Notes: a model not told the origin generated them from the letters alone. Positions 8,033-17,523 are shown, numbered from the stretch's first letter. The stretch is 64,000 nt of DNA from Holdemania massiliensis AP2 (GCF_000327285.1 NZ_HE998567.1:337588-401587), one strand, 5' to 3'. Program-made: numbers and translations.

Positions 8033-8775
8033 TCGATAGCCATAGTCATTTAGTGCCTGGAGTGGATGATGGGAGTCAGAGTATAGAAGAATCTTTAGCT
8101 TTATTAAAACAAGCAGAAGAAGATGGGATTACAGAGTTAATTACCACACCCCACTTCATGAAGAATGGCGAGTATCGGATAAAAGCTTCAGAATTAGTGA
8201 AACGATTCAATGAACTAAAACAAGCGTATCCAGGTTCAATTAAGCTTCACTTAGGGAATGAGCTTTATATTCACCCGGATTTGCCAGAATTATTGGAAAA
8301 GGGAGACATCTTAACTTTGGCAGAATCCGATACGATTCTCGTTGAGTTTCCATTCCACGATTATAAAGAGGAATATGATGAGATTCTCTATGAATTATCT
8401 CTGAAGTATTGGATTATTATCGCTCATCCTGAGCGATATCGCTATGTTCAAGATAATCCTAATTTCTGCTTGCGCTGGTTGAAGGAAGGCTATTTACTTC
8501 AGTCAAATCAGAATAGTTTATTTAAGAAGGAAACGAAGAGAATCTTGTTTTCTATGATTGAACATGGATTTGTCAGCTTTATTGCCAGTGATGCGCATAA
8601 TAAATACCGTCCTTTAATTTTAAAGGAAGCTTATGACTTACTCGAAGAAGAATTCGGGATGAGAGTCGCAAAGCAATTGACCGAAGAGAATCCAGGGAAG
8701 CTTTTGGTCAATGAAGAAATCAGAGTGGAATATCAAGAAATAGAGAAAAAGAAGAAACGATTTTTGTGGTTTTGA
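8029..8775 (+). CDS. CpsB-type PHP-domain protein tyrosine phosphatase
   Basis: 248 residues. It shows metal-ligand motifs of the PHP family: IDSHSHLVPGVDDG at the start, TPHF near 42-45, GNE near 82-84, AHPERYR near 141-147 and ASDAHN near 184-189. CpsB/YwqE enzymes dephosphorylate CpsD and so tune capsule assembly. It overlaps cpsD by 4 bases (ATGA), indicating translational coupling. Confidence 0.93.
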   Translation: MIDSHSHLVPGVDDGSQSIEESLALLKQAEEDGITELITTPHFMKNGEYRIKASELVKRFNELKQAYPGSIKLHLGNELYIHPDLPELLEKGDILTLAESDTILVEFPFHDYKEEYDEILYELSLKYWIIIAHPERYRYVQDNPNFCLRWLKEGYLLQSNQNSLFKKETKRILFSMIEHGFVSFIASDAHNKYRPLILKEAYDLLEEEFGMRVAKQLTEENPGKLLVNEEIRVEYQEIEKKKKRFLWF

Positions 8776-8814
8776 CAGAAGTCGTTTTTTAGTTGAGGGA
8801 AGGGGAGAGAAAAG

Positions 8815-10824
8815 ATGCAGGAAAGAAAACGAAAGATTGAACACTGGCATGTGATCTCTTTGTACCTGATCGTTTATGATGCTATCACTGTAAACTTAGC
8901 GTATCTGCTTGCCTTATGGTTTCGCTTTGATTGTCAGTTTACAAGGATTCCTTTAATTTATTTGAATGCATGGATGCAATTCGTGCCCATTTATACGGTG
9001 ATCTGTTTAATTATCTTTTTCAGTTTAAAGCTCTATCGCAGCTTATGGCGTTTTGCGGGATACAGTGAACTGTTAAGAGTCACAGCTGCGACGATAGTGA
9101 CGGGAATTCTTCATGCTTTAGGAATTATGACGTTTTTTCAGCCGATGCCAACGTCTTACTACTTATTTGGGATGATTATCCAATTCTGTTTAACCATTGG
9201 AATTCGTTTCTCTTATCGGTTTGTTTTATTAGAAAGAAGCCGAAGAGAGAAAATGGCTAAAAAGAAACAGGAAAAGAACATCATGTTAATTGGAGCGGGG
9301 GATGCGGGTCGACTGATCTTACGAGATGTTCAGAGGACGGAGTTTGACGTAGGCAAGGTTCAATGCATCATTGATGATAATCCAAATAAATGGGGACGCT
9401 TCATTGATGGGATTCCGATTGTCGGAGGCCGGGATGATATCTTAGCTAACGTTGAGAAGTATCAAATCCAACAGATTCTAGTGGCAATTCCGAGTGCCAA
9501 AGCAAAAGCAAAACGCGATATTCTAAATATCTGTAAAGAAACCGGCTGTGAGCTGAAGATGCTTCCGGGAATCTATCAGATGGTCAATGGCGATGTCGCT
9601 TTTTCTAAGATGAAAGAAGTAGCCGTGGAAGATCTCTTGGGAAGAGAACCCATTCAAGTTAATATGGATGAAATCTTTGAACACTTGAAAGGGAAAGTTA
9701 TTTTAGTTACAGGTGGAGGCGGATCAATCGGCAGTGAATTATGCCGTCAGATCGCAGGCCATCATCCTAAACAACTCATTCTCTTTGAAATCTATGAAAA
9801 TAATGCTTATGACATTGAACAGGTATTGAAACGGAAATATCCAGAGTTAAACTTGGTTGTTTTAATTGGCTCTGTTCGGGACAGCCGAAGAATTGATAGT
9901 GTCTTTGAAACATATAAACCGGATATCGTCTATCATGCGGCAGCGCATAAACATGTCCCATTGATGGAAGGAAGCCCCAATGAAGCCATAAAAAACAATG
10001 TCATCGGTACGTATAAAACAGCGTATGCCGCATTAAAGAATGGCTGTCAACGATTTGTCCTTATCAGTACCGACAAAGCAGTGAATCCTACGAATATCAT
10101 GGGAGCGAGTAAGCGGCTGTGTGAGATGGTGATTCAGAGTATGAATCAAATCAGTCAGACCGGAAGCTATCAGCTTCTTCCTCAGCTTTGGTCGCATACG
10201 TGGAATCCAATCCAAGAGATCTGTCAAAACCAAGTCAAAACGGAATTTGTGGCAGTGCGCTTTGGGAATGTATTAGGAAGCAACGGATCAGTAATTCCTT
10301 TGTTTAAGAAACAAATCGCAGAAGGCGGACCGGTGACGGTAACACATCCAGATATCATTCGATACTTCATGACGATTCCGGAAGCTGTGAGCTTGGTCTT
10401 GCAAGCCGGAACCTATGCCAAGGGAGGAGAAATCTTCGTCTTAGATATGGGAGATCCGGTGAAGATTGATACATTGGCAAGAAATCTGATTAAGCTGTCG
10501 GGTTATAAGCCGAATGTGGATATCCAGATTGAGTATACGGGCTTAAGACCCGGTGAGAAATTATACGAAGAGAAACTAATGGCAGAAGAAGGGTTACAAA
10601 CAACCCCGAATCAATTGATTCATATCGCAAAGCCCATTGCTTTTGATGTGAAACAGTTTATGGATCAAATCGAGATCTTATCAGAAGCCAGTTACACAAA
10701 CAGTGCAACAATTAAACAGCTAGTTTCTGAGATTATCCCAACCTATCATCCTGAAAAGAAACAGGATGAGATTGAAGAAAGAAAAATTCAGAGACTTAGT
10801 GAGTGTAAACAAGTGAAAGCTTAA
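8815..10824 (+). CDS. CapD/FlaA1-type UDP-N-acetylhexosamine 4,6-dehydratase (membrane)
   Basis: 669 residues. Four N-terminal membrane segments (about 15-135) are followed by a CoA-binding-like Rossmann region (NIMLIGAGDAGR, about 159-170) and the catalytic SDR domain (VTGGGGSIGSE, about 299-309; STDKAVNPTNIMGASKR, about 420-436). The family makes 4-keto-6-deoxy sugars from UDP-GlcNAc for capsule units. It is longer than usual because of an insertion of roughly 25 residues after MVIQSMNQ (about 448-475) and before the conserved AVRFGNVLGSNGS. It follows CpsB in the conserved half of the locus. Confidence 0.9.
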   Translation: MQERKRKIEHWHVISLYLIVYDAITVNLAYLLALWFRFDCQFTRIPLIYLNAWMQFVPIYTVICLIIFFSLKLYRSLWRFAGYSELLRVTAATIVTGILHALGIMTFFQPMPTSYYLFGMIIQFCLTIGIRFSYRFVLLERSRREKMAKKKQEKNIMLIGAGDAGRLILRDVQRTEFDVGKVQCIIDDNPNKWGRFIDGIPIVGGRDDILANVEKYQIQQILVAIPSAKAKAKRDILNICKETGCELKMLPGIYQMVNGDVAFSKMKEVAVEDLLGREPIQVNMDEIFEHLKGKVILVTGGGGSIGSELCRQIAGHHPKQLILFEIYENNAYDIEQVLKRKYPELNLVVLIGSVRDSRRIDSVFETYKPDIVYHAAAHKHVPLMEGSPNEAIKNNVIGTYKTAYAALKNGCQRFVLISTDKAVNPTNIMGASKRLCEMVIQSMNQISQTGSYQLLPQLWSHTWNPIQEICQNQVKTEFVAVRFGNVLGSNGSVIPLFKKQIAEGGPVTVTHPDIIRYFMTIPEAVSLVLQAGTYAKGGEIFVLDMGDPVKIDTLARNLIKLSGYKPNVDIQIEYTGLRPGEKLYEEKLMAEEGLQTTPNQLIHIAKPIAFDVKQFMDQIEILSEASYTNSATIKQLVSEIIPTYHPEKKQDEIEERKIQRLSECKQVKA

Positions 10825-10875
10825 TATATTCTAATGTGTAAAAATATCATGTGATTTGATTTGAAGGGGGATATA

Positions 10876-11547
10876 ATGAATTATTTATTTGTTGTTGCGC
10901 ATCCGGATGATGAATCTGATGCAGCTGGAGGTACAATTCATAAATTAATTAAGGAAGGAAACAATGTTGCGATAGCTATCATGTCTAGTCAAGTTAAAGC
11001 AAGGTCTAATTTATCTGAGACTTTACTAGAAGATGAAAAGGAAGCGATGAATATTCTTGGAGTGAAAACGGTTTATCATGCCAATTTCCCTAATATAAAA
11101 ATGAATACCGTTCCTCATCTTGATTTAGTTCAATTCATAGAATCTTGCATAAATGATTTTAGTGCAGAAGCAATTATAACGCATCATCCTGCTGATACTA
11201 ATAATGATCATGTAATTACTAGCTATGCAGTGCAAGCCGCGTGTAGATATTTTCAAAGAAAGAAAGTTGCTTATCGTTTAAAACTTTTTATGTATATGGA
11301 GACACCTTCAGCAACAGAATGGTCGTTAGATTCTTCATCACATAGATTTATTCCTAATCGATTTGTTGAAATTGGTGACGAAGGATTAAATGTTAAAATA
11401 AAAGCATTACAAGCTTATAAAGGGGTTATGCGTCCATTTCCACATCCAAGATCTATTAAAGCGTATGAAGGACTTGCGGCTTATCGTGGTTGTCAATCTG
11501 GACTAAACTATGCAGAAGCATTTGAAATTGTATTTGAAGCAAATTGA
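10876..11547 (+). CDS. PIG-L family N-acetyl-sugar deacetylase
   Basis: 223 residues with ATG at 10876, preceded by AAGGGGG. A TTG 15 bases earlier would lie inside the ribosome site. The zinc motif AHPDDES sits near residues 7-13 and the second motif HHPADTNNDH near 95-104. The LmbE/PIG-L family removes acetyl groups from GlcNAc-type sugars, exposing an amine. Composition changes abruptly here to very AT-rich. A free amine on the sugar would be the acceptor for the ATP-grasp ligase two genes later; that link is inference. Confidence 0.88.
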   Translation: MNYLFVVAHPDDESDAAGGTIHKLIKEGNNVAIAIMSSQVKARSNLSETLLEDEKEAMNILGVKTVYHANFPNIKMNTVPHLDLVQFIESCINDFSAEAIITHHPADTNNDHVITSYAVQAACRYFQRKKVAYRLKLFMYMETPSATEWSLDSSSHRFIPNRFVEIGDEGLNVKIKALQAYKGVMRPFPHPRSIKAYEGLAAYRGCQSGLNYAEAFEIVFEAN

Positions 11548-11561
11548 AAAGAGTGATTTTA

Positions 11562-12149
11562 ATGTATAAACATTATATTAAGTATACAATCGATTTCGTT
11601 ATTGCTTTAATTGCTTTAATAGTTCTCTTCATACCGATAATTGTCATTTCTATTGCAATAAAACTAGATAGTGAAGGCCCAATTGTTTTTAAGCAAATAA
11701 GATTAGGGAAAGACAGAAAAGAATTTACTATTTATAAGTTTAGAACAATGACCAAGGATATGTCTGAAAAAGACGGAATCGTTACACTTTCTACAGATAG
11801 TAGAATTACTAAGATAGGCGCTTTTTTAAGAAAGACGAGTTTAGATGAAATTTTACAGTTTGTAAACATCCTAAAAGGACAAATGTCAATAATTGGACCG
11901 CGACCAATATTACCGATACAATTTGAACCTTATATAGATAATTCTCATTTTTGTAAACGTTATGAGGTAAGGCCTGGATTAAGCTGTACGATAGATATTA
12001 ATAACAGAGCTTCTTTTGATAGAGAACTTCAATTCAATATGGATGCAGATTATGTAGATAATATTTCATTTTTACAAGATATACGAATCTGTTTCTTATT
12101 AGCCAAAACGGTTTTATTTGATAAAAAAATCTATGAAGATGAGACTTAA
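11562..12149 (+). CDS. Undecaprenyl-phosphate sugar-1-phosphate transferase (initiating transferase)
   Basis: About 195 residues from ATG 11562; a TTG at 11544 overlaps the previous stop and is an alternative. One N-terminal membrane segment (about 6-32) precedes the cytosolic bacterial sugar transferase domain. This shows GPIVFKQIRLGKDRKEF, YKFRTM, LRKTSLDEILQFVNILKGQM and IIGPRP, all signature segments of the family. The enzyme places the first sugar-1-phosphate on undecaprenyl phosphate and so starts the repeat unit. This is a short form lacking the extra N-terminal membrane domain of WbaP-like enzymes. Confidence 0.9.
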   Translation: MYKHYIKYTIDFVIALIALIVLFIPIIVISIAIKLDSEGPIVFKQIRLGKDRKEFTIYKFRTMTKDMSEKDGIVTLSTDSRITKIGAFLRKTSLDEILQFVNILKGQMSIIGPRPILPIQFEPYIDNSHFCKRYEVRPGLSCTIDINNRASFDRELQFNMDADYVDNISFLQDIRICFLLAKTVLFDKKIYEDET

Positions 12150-12165
12150 AGGAGGGGCATAAATT

Positions 12166-13302
12166 ATGGAAAATGGGATTAAAGATCATGTGTTTATTGT
12201 ATTCGCTTTAGATCATTATAATCCACTGGGGGTAGTTAGATCTTTAGGAGAGGCAGGTATCAATCCTGTTTTGATAGCAGTTAAACATAAAGTTGACCTT
12301 ACCGTGAAGAGTAAATATGTAAAAGAATGTTATAAAGTTAAAAATGTAGAAGAAGGATTTAATATCTTAGTTAAAAACTTTAGTTCAAAATATAAATATA
12401 AACCTTTTGTTATTACTTGTGATGATAAAACAGAGGGATATTTGGATGAACATTATGATGAACTAAAAGATAATTTCTATTTCTTTAATGCAGGCGATAA
12501 GGGACAGATTGCAAAGTATATGGATAAAAAGAATATACTTGAATTAGCTAAGAAACATGGATTAAAAATATTGAATTCAATTGTTGTGTCAAGAGGAGAA
12601 ATTCCTGACAGTATTGGATATCCAATTATAACAAAGTCCATTTCACCTAACAGTGGAAAATGGAAATCTGATGTCCATATATGCTTTTCTGAAGCAGAGT
12701 TAATAAAGGCATATAATGGAATATCATCATCCATAGTTTTACTTCAAGAGTATATTGAAAAAAAGAACGAATTATGTTTAGATGGTTATTCAATTAATGC
12801 TGGAGAAGATATGTTTATTTCCATAGCTTCGAAATATAATTATCAAATTCCAGGTTATTATAGCCCATATATGACAGTCAGTAATTTTGATAATCCTGAG
12901 ATGGAAATTGCATTAAAAGCAATGTTAAAAGAAATAGGTTTTGAAGGTATTTTTTCTATTGAATTTTTAATTGATAATAATGACAATTATTATTTTAGTG
13001 AAATCAATTTTAGAAATTCAACATGGAGTTATGCCTCGACTTATGCTGGCATGTCACTTCCAGTTTTGTGGGCTGAATCCACAATTAATAAAAAAATTCC
13101 TGAAGATGTTTATAAACCAATTCCTAATAATTTCATGGCAATGGTTGAGCCTGTTGATTATATGAAAAGAGTGAATTCGAAGAAAATTGATCTCTCACAG
13201 TGGATATCAGATTTTAAAAAGACAGAGTGTTGTTTCTACTATAATGAAAATGATTTGGATCCTTTTCGCGAGATGTTAGGAAATTTTGAAAAATTGGGCT
13301 AA
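12166..13302 (+). CDS. ATP-grasp ligase of the capsule core
   Basis: 378 residues. An N-terminal pre-ATP-grasp Rossmann-like domain (about 1-105) leads into the ATP-grasp fold: YPIITKSISPNSGKW with the conserved lysine (about 148-162), LLQEYIEKKNELCLDGYSI (about 188-206), and the metal-binding FSEINFRNST (about 282-291). ATP-grasp ligases join a carboxylate, through an acyl-phosphate, to an amine or similar nucleophile. In this neighbourhood the likely product is an amide on an amino sugar. The real substrates cannot be read from sequence. It lies between the initiating transferase and the BCCT transporter with a good GGAGGGG ribosome site. Confidence 0.82.
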   Translation: MENGIKDHVFIVFALDHYNPLGVVRSLGEAGINPVLIAVKHKVDLTVKSKYVKECYKVKNVEEGFNILVKNFSSKYKYKPFVITCDDKTEGYLDEHYDELKDNFYFFNAGDKGQIAKYMDKKNILELAKKHGLKILNSIVVSRGEIPDSIGYPIITKSISPNSGKWKSDVHICFSEAELIKAYNGISSSIVLLQEYIEKKNELCLDGYSINAGEDMFISIASKYNYQIPGYYSPYMTVSNFDNPEMEIALKAMLKEIGFEGIFSIEFLIDNNDNYYFSEINFRNSTWSYASTYAGMSLPVLWAESTINKKIPEDVYKPIPNNFMAMVEPVDYMKRVNSKKIDLSQWISDFKKTECCFYYNENDLDPFREMLGNFEKLG

Positions 13303-13332
13303 TGGAATTAGAAAAAAGGGAGATATAGGGGA

Positions 13333-14834
13333 ATGATTAGATTTATAAAGAGAAATATTGTTTTTTTATATCGATTATTATAGCTGTTATTTTAATTGCA
13401 TATGGCAGTTTGTTCAATGATAGTTTAAATGCTGTTTCAAGTGTTGTTATGACTTTTGTTAGTGACAAATTCGGTTGGTTATATCTTCTTTTTATTTTCT
13501 TTTTGTGTGTATTTATAACGTGGTTGGCTTTTTCAAAATATGGAAATATAAAACTAGGGGCTGATGATAGTAAGCCTGAATATAGTAATTTTAGTTGGTA
13601 TGCAATGCTTTTCTGTGGTGGAACAGGGATAGGGTTAGTGTTTTGGAGTATAGCTGAACCGTTGTCACATTATATTGCACCTCCTAATCCTATAGAACCT
13701 GGGACAATTGAGGCAGCAAACTTTTCAATTAGAACCTGTTTTTTACATTGGGGTATTACTCAATGGGTATGTTTTGCAATTGTAGGCTTAGGACTAGCGT
13801 ATTTTCAATTTAGAAAGAATAAAAGAGGACAAATAAGTGATCTATTAACTCCGCTTGTAGGTGAAAAAGCAACAAAAGGAATTTTTGGTAAGGTAATTGA
13901 TGTTTTTTCTGTTGTTGTCTCATTTGCTGGGGTTGCAACTTCATTGGGCTTAGGTGTTTCACAAATTTCTGGAGGATTAAATTTTCTTTGGAATGTCCCA
14001 AATCAAAAAGAAACTTGGTTTGTTATTATTTTTGTTATAACTTGTATTTTTTTAGCAAGCGCGGTCTCTGGTGTAAATAAAGGAATTAAATTTCTTTCAA
14101 GAATAAACACGTATTTAGCTTTCATTTTATTATTCCTTGGTTTTATGATTGGTCCAACAACAATGATTTTCGATACATTTGTTAACGGAGTTGGTCAGCA
14201 TATACAAAACTTCATAGGAGATGTCTTAATGATAAATCCTTATGGAGATAATACTTGGATAATGAATTGGCGAGTTTTTTATTTCGCGTGGTTCATAGCT
14301 TGGACACCATTTGTCGGAATGTTTATTGCAAGGATTTCTAAGGGGAGAACAATAAGAGAATTTATAATTGGAGTTGTTATCGTTCCAACGATTTTTACAA
14401 TTATATGGTTATCTGTGTTTGGGACTATTGCTTTAAACGCTTCTGCAAATTGGAATCTAATGGAGTTAAAAGATATAATTGCTTTACCTGAAACGGCTGT
14501 ATTTATTATTTTTTCACAGTATCCTTTGGTAAAAGTAATGTCTGTTCTTGTTATAGTGTTGTTAGCAATATTTTTTATTACTTCAGCAGATTCAGCTACT
14601 TATTCACTTAGCTTAATGACTTCAGAAGGAAATCCTAATCCTCCAATTTTTAAAAAGATAATTTGGGCAATAATTGAGGCACTATTGGCATTTGTACTAT
14701 TATCTGTAGGGAGCATAAAACCATTGCAAACAATTTCGATTGCTGCATCATTACCTTTTTTATTTATCATGATTGCTATGTGTCCTGCACTTTTGATAGA
14801 GCTTAAAAAAGAAAGTATAAATAAGAAGAACTAA
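13333..14834 (+). CDS. BCCT (betaine/carnitine/choline) transporter with a frameshift in its 5' end
   Basis: Reading starts at ATG 13333 after AGGGG and gives MIRFIKRNIVF, then meets a stop after 16 codons. One extra base in the T7 run at 13361-13367 would join it to the long downstream frame (13410-14834), restoring a first membrane helix FFISIIIAVILIAYGSLFN. The rest is a clear BCCT protein: FCGGTGIGLVFWSIAEPLSHY-type motif near the second third of helix 2, and YFAWFIAWTPFVGMF with ARISKGRTIRE, the family signature. Without correction only a TTG-started protein lacking helix 1 could be made. A compatible-solute carrier inside a capsule core is unusual. Frameshift, slippage and sequencing error are all possible. 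Confidence 0.85.
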
Positions 14835-14882
14835 TTTAATTTGTTATAAAGCTATTTACTAGTTTAAAGAAAGTGAATTTAT

Positions 14883-15974
14883 ATGGAAAAAATATTGTTA
14901 ATATCACCAAAAGATAATAATTTTTTCAATTTCAGAAGTGAATTGATAATGAAATTAGTTAAAGATAAATTTGAAGTTATTTTAGTTTGTCCTTATGGAT
15001 GTAAGATGGATTATTTTATTAATCAAGGTTGTCGCTTTATAGATATACAAGTAGATCGTAGAGGGACCAATCCAATAAATGATATGAAACTGATTTATAA
15101 TTATTTTAAAGTGATTAAAATGGAGCAACCTAAAATTGTATTAACGTATACAGCAAAATCATCTATATATGGTGGTTTTGTATGTAGACTATTAAATATA
15201 CCGTATATAACAAATAATGCAGGGATAATGAATAACGAAGGTTGGCTGGGAAAGTTAATGCCAATTCTTTATAAAATAGGATTTCAAAAGGCATCATGTA
15301 TTATGTATCAGAATAATGAAGAAAGAGAATATTTTAATAGACTTTTTGATTACAAACTTTATTACAGAAGTATACCGGGCTCAGGTGTGAATTTAGATGT
15401 TTTTAAACTTAAACCCTATCCAAATGATGATGTAATAATATTTAACTTTGTAGCGCGTATTGTTTCTATAAAAGGTATCAATGAGTTTTTAGAATGTGCT
15501 ACCAGAATAAAGAATAAATATCCTAATACACGGTTTATTATTTATGGTGAATATGATGATAAAAGGTACGAAAAAAAAATTAATGACCTTGCAGGAAAAG
15601 GAATAGTTGAATATGGTGGGATTAAAATTGATATGAAACCATATATTGAATTAGCGCACGCAGTTATTCACCCTAGCTATTATGAAGGAATGACCAATGT
15701 TGTATTAGAACATAGTGCTATGGGGCGAGTTTGCTTAGGGGCAGATATAGCTGGGGTTCGAGAGGGAATTGAAGATGGTTTAACAGGATATTTGTTTGAA
15801 CAAAAAAATGTAGATTCAATGATAAAAGCTGTGGAAAAATTTATTAATCTACCATATGAAAGTAAGAGAGAAATGGGACTTAAAGCTAGAAAAAAAATGG
15901 AAACTGAGTTCAACAGAGAGCTAGTTGTAAATACTTATATAGAAGAAATAAAGCGAATTGTAGGAAGCGTTTAA
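14883..15974 (+). CDS. Glycosyltransferase family 4 (capsule repeat-unit assembly)
   Basis: 363 residues. The N-terminal half resembles the GT4 donor-independent Rossmann domain (LLISPKDNNFFNFRSELI; TYTAKSSIYGGFVCRLLNI). The C-terminal half contains PGSGVNLDVF, FVARIVSIKGINEF and HPSYYEGMTNVVLEHSAM with the two glutamates of the E-x7-E motif. It transfers a sugar from a nucleotide donor to the lipid-linked repeat unit; the specific sugar cannot be told. The ribosome site is weak (GAAAGTG). Confidence 0.87.
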   Translation: MEKILLISPKDNNFFNFRSELIMKLVKDKFEVILVCPYGCKMDYFINQGCRFIDIQVDRRGTNPINDMKLIYNYFKVIKMEQPKIVLTYTAKSSIYGGFVCRLLNIPYITNNAGIMNNEGWLGKLMPILYKIGFQKASCIMYQNNEEREYFNRLFDYKLYYRSIPGSGVNLDVFKLKPYPNDDVIIFNFVARIVSIKGINEFLECATRIKNKYPNTRFIIYGEYDDKRYEKKINDLAGKGIVEYGGIKIDMKPYIELAHAVIHPSYYEGMTNVVLEHSAMGRVCLGADIAGVREGIEDGLTGYLFEQKNVDSMIKAVEKFINLPYESKREMGLKARKKMETEFNRELVVNTYIEEIKRIVGSV

Positions 15975-16343
15975 ATGATTTTAAGAAGTAAATATATAAC
16001 TTCAATATAAATATAATTTACTTTTATATATGAATGAATGCATAGTAATAAGAGAGTTCTTTGTTTTTTTTAGTTTAGGAAAATAGAATTAAACTTAAAT
16101 AGTGAATAGTTGTCACATGTACTATAAGAATTAGTGCAGATTAGGATCATAATATTAGATTTGTTTTGGTTATATTAAATATAACTGATAATATAATTAC
16201 TTTTGCACAGCTGAGATGTTAAAAATACTATTAAAGTGATAGATTTTTATTGGAACATAAGTAACAGTAAGAATTCATCTGTTTCTAATTTCAAAAGAAA
16301 ATATGAATAAGGTTATCTAATTAATAAAAAAATGGAGAATGAA
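15975..16343 (+). other. AT-rich gene-free gap inside the capsule core
   Basis: About 370 bases with stops in all frames and no recognisable hairpin terminator. It may be a fully decayed gene or a recombination junction between capsule modules. I see no coding remnant that I can name. Confidence 0.4.
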
Positions 16344-16928
16344 ATGAGAGTGTTTATTGCGTCTGAGTTTAGATGTCATATTTGTAATGGAGAGTATTAT
16401 CTCACGTCGAAAGCATATTCTATTTATAAGCATTATTCGGATGCTTTCGGAGAAGTAGTTCTTTGCTCAAGATTTATTGAAATTACTAATTTGGAATCGA
16501 GTATGGTAAAGGTTAATTTTATTAGGGATATAATTCAAATCAAGAGCCTTAATAGTGCATTAATAGGACTATATGATAAAGATATTGAGAATAAAATTAG
16601 AAATTGTGATTTAGTAATAGGTCGTTTACCTTCTATAATTGCAATTCGTTCGTGTAAAATTGCAGAAAAAGTTAATAAATCTTACTTAGTAGAATTAATG
16701 TGTGACAGTTGGGCATCTTATTGGAATCATGGTGTTTCAGGTAAGGTCATTGCACCATATATGTATTTAAGTACTAAAAGCATTACATATAATGCTAACT
16801 ATGCTATATATGTAACAGAAAAATACTTACAGAAGCATTATCCATGTAAAAATCAAAGTATTAATGCTTCAAATGTTACAATAAATGAAATTTCTAATGA
16901 TATTTTGATTAACAGATTAAAAAAATAA
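16344..16928 (+). CDS. Glycosyltransferase, N-terminal half (frameshifted gene)
   Basis: ATG 16344 is chosen because GGAG lies 6 bases upstream; the ATG at 16332 overlaps that site. The 194 residues (MRVFIASEF start) look like the N-terminal acceptor domain of a GT-B glycosyltransferase, with VIGRLPSIIAIRSCKIAEK and a SWASYWNHG segment. The frame stops at TAA directly after a run of seven A (16919-16925). One more A would continue smoothly into the second half (16951-17523), giving one protein of about 390 residues. Alone, this half lacks the nucleotide-sugar-binding domain. Confidence 0.75.
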   Translation: MRVFIASEFRCHICNGEYYLTSKAYSIYKHYSDAFGEVVLCSRFIEITNLESSMVKVNFIRDIIQIKSLNSALIGLYDKDIENKIRNCDLVIGRLPSIIAIRSCKIAEKVNKSYLVELMCDSWASYWNHGVSGKVIAPYMYLSTKSITYNANYAIYVTEKYLQKHYPCKNQSINASNVTINEISNDILINRLKK

Positions 16929-16950
16929 AAATAAAGATAATTGTAAGGAA

Positions 16951-17523
16951 TTGGCTATAATGACTAGCGCAGATATCGACTTATCATCTAAAGGTCAAAG
17001 GTTTGTAGTAAGGTCAATGGGAAAATTAAAAGCAATAGGAATTACAGTTACTTATTATCTTGCTGGGAATGGCAATCAACAACATTTATTACATGAGGCT
17101 GTAAAAGCAAAAGTTGAAAATCAAATTGTGTTTTTAGGATGGTTAACACAAGAGGAAATATTTAGCCAAATAGATAAAGTTGATATATATATTCAACCGA
17201 GTTTACAAGAAGGATTGCCAAGAGCAGTAATAGAAGCAATGAGTAGAGGGTGTCCTTGCATAGGGACGAATATTGCTGGAACTCCAGAATTATTAGATAA
17301 AGACTGTATTGTTAAAACTGCTTCTAGTAATGATATTGTAAGAGTGATTGTTAATATGCTTTCCAAGGGTTTAGAAAAATATGCGATACATAATTTTGAA
17401 CGCAGTAAGGATTATTTAGAATCAACATTGAATGGAAGGAGAAATCAATATTTTAAAATAATTATTGATGAATTGAAGGAAATAAAATATGGAACAAACG
17501 ATGATTCGTCGATTCACAATTGA
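16951..17523 (+). CDS. Glycosyltransferase family 4, C-terminal half (frameshifted gene)
   Basis: About 190 residues forming the donor-binding half of a GT4 enzyme: TYYLAGNGNQQHLL, FLGWLTQEEIFSQI, QPSLQEGLPRAVIEAMSRG with E-x7-E, and GTNIAGTPELL. The frame is open upstream through KDNCKELAIM to just after the A7 run, so it belongs with the preceding half. A TTG at 16951 or ATG at 16960 could start it separately, with AAGGA upstream. Whether the cell makes a joined protein by slippage is unknown. Confidence 0.8.
   Translation: MAIMTSADIDLSSKGQRFVVRSMGKLKAIGITVTYYLAGNGNQQHLLHEAVKAKVENQIVFLGWLTQEEIFSQIDKVDIYIQPSLQEGLPRAVIEAMSRGCPCIGTNIAGTPELLDKDCIVKTASSNDIVRVIVNMLSKGLEKYAIHNFERSKDYLESTLNGRRNQYFKIIIDELKEIKYGTNDDSSIHN

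Noticed and set aside
13410-13412. TTG as the true start of the BCCT transporter
   Set aside because: The coding frame stays BCCT-like upstream to 13368, and an ATG with ribosome site at 13333 fits once the T7 run is corrected.
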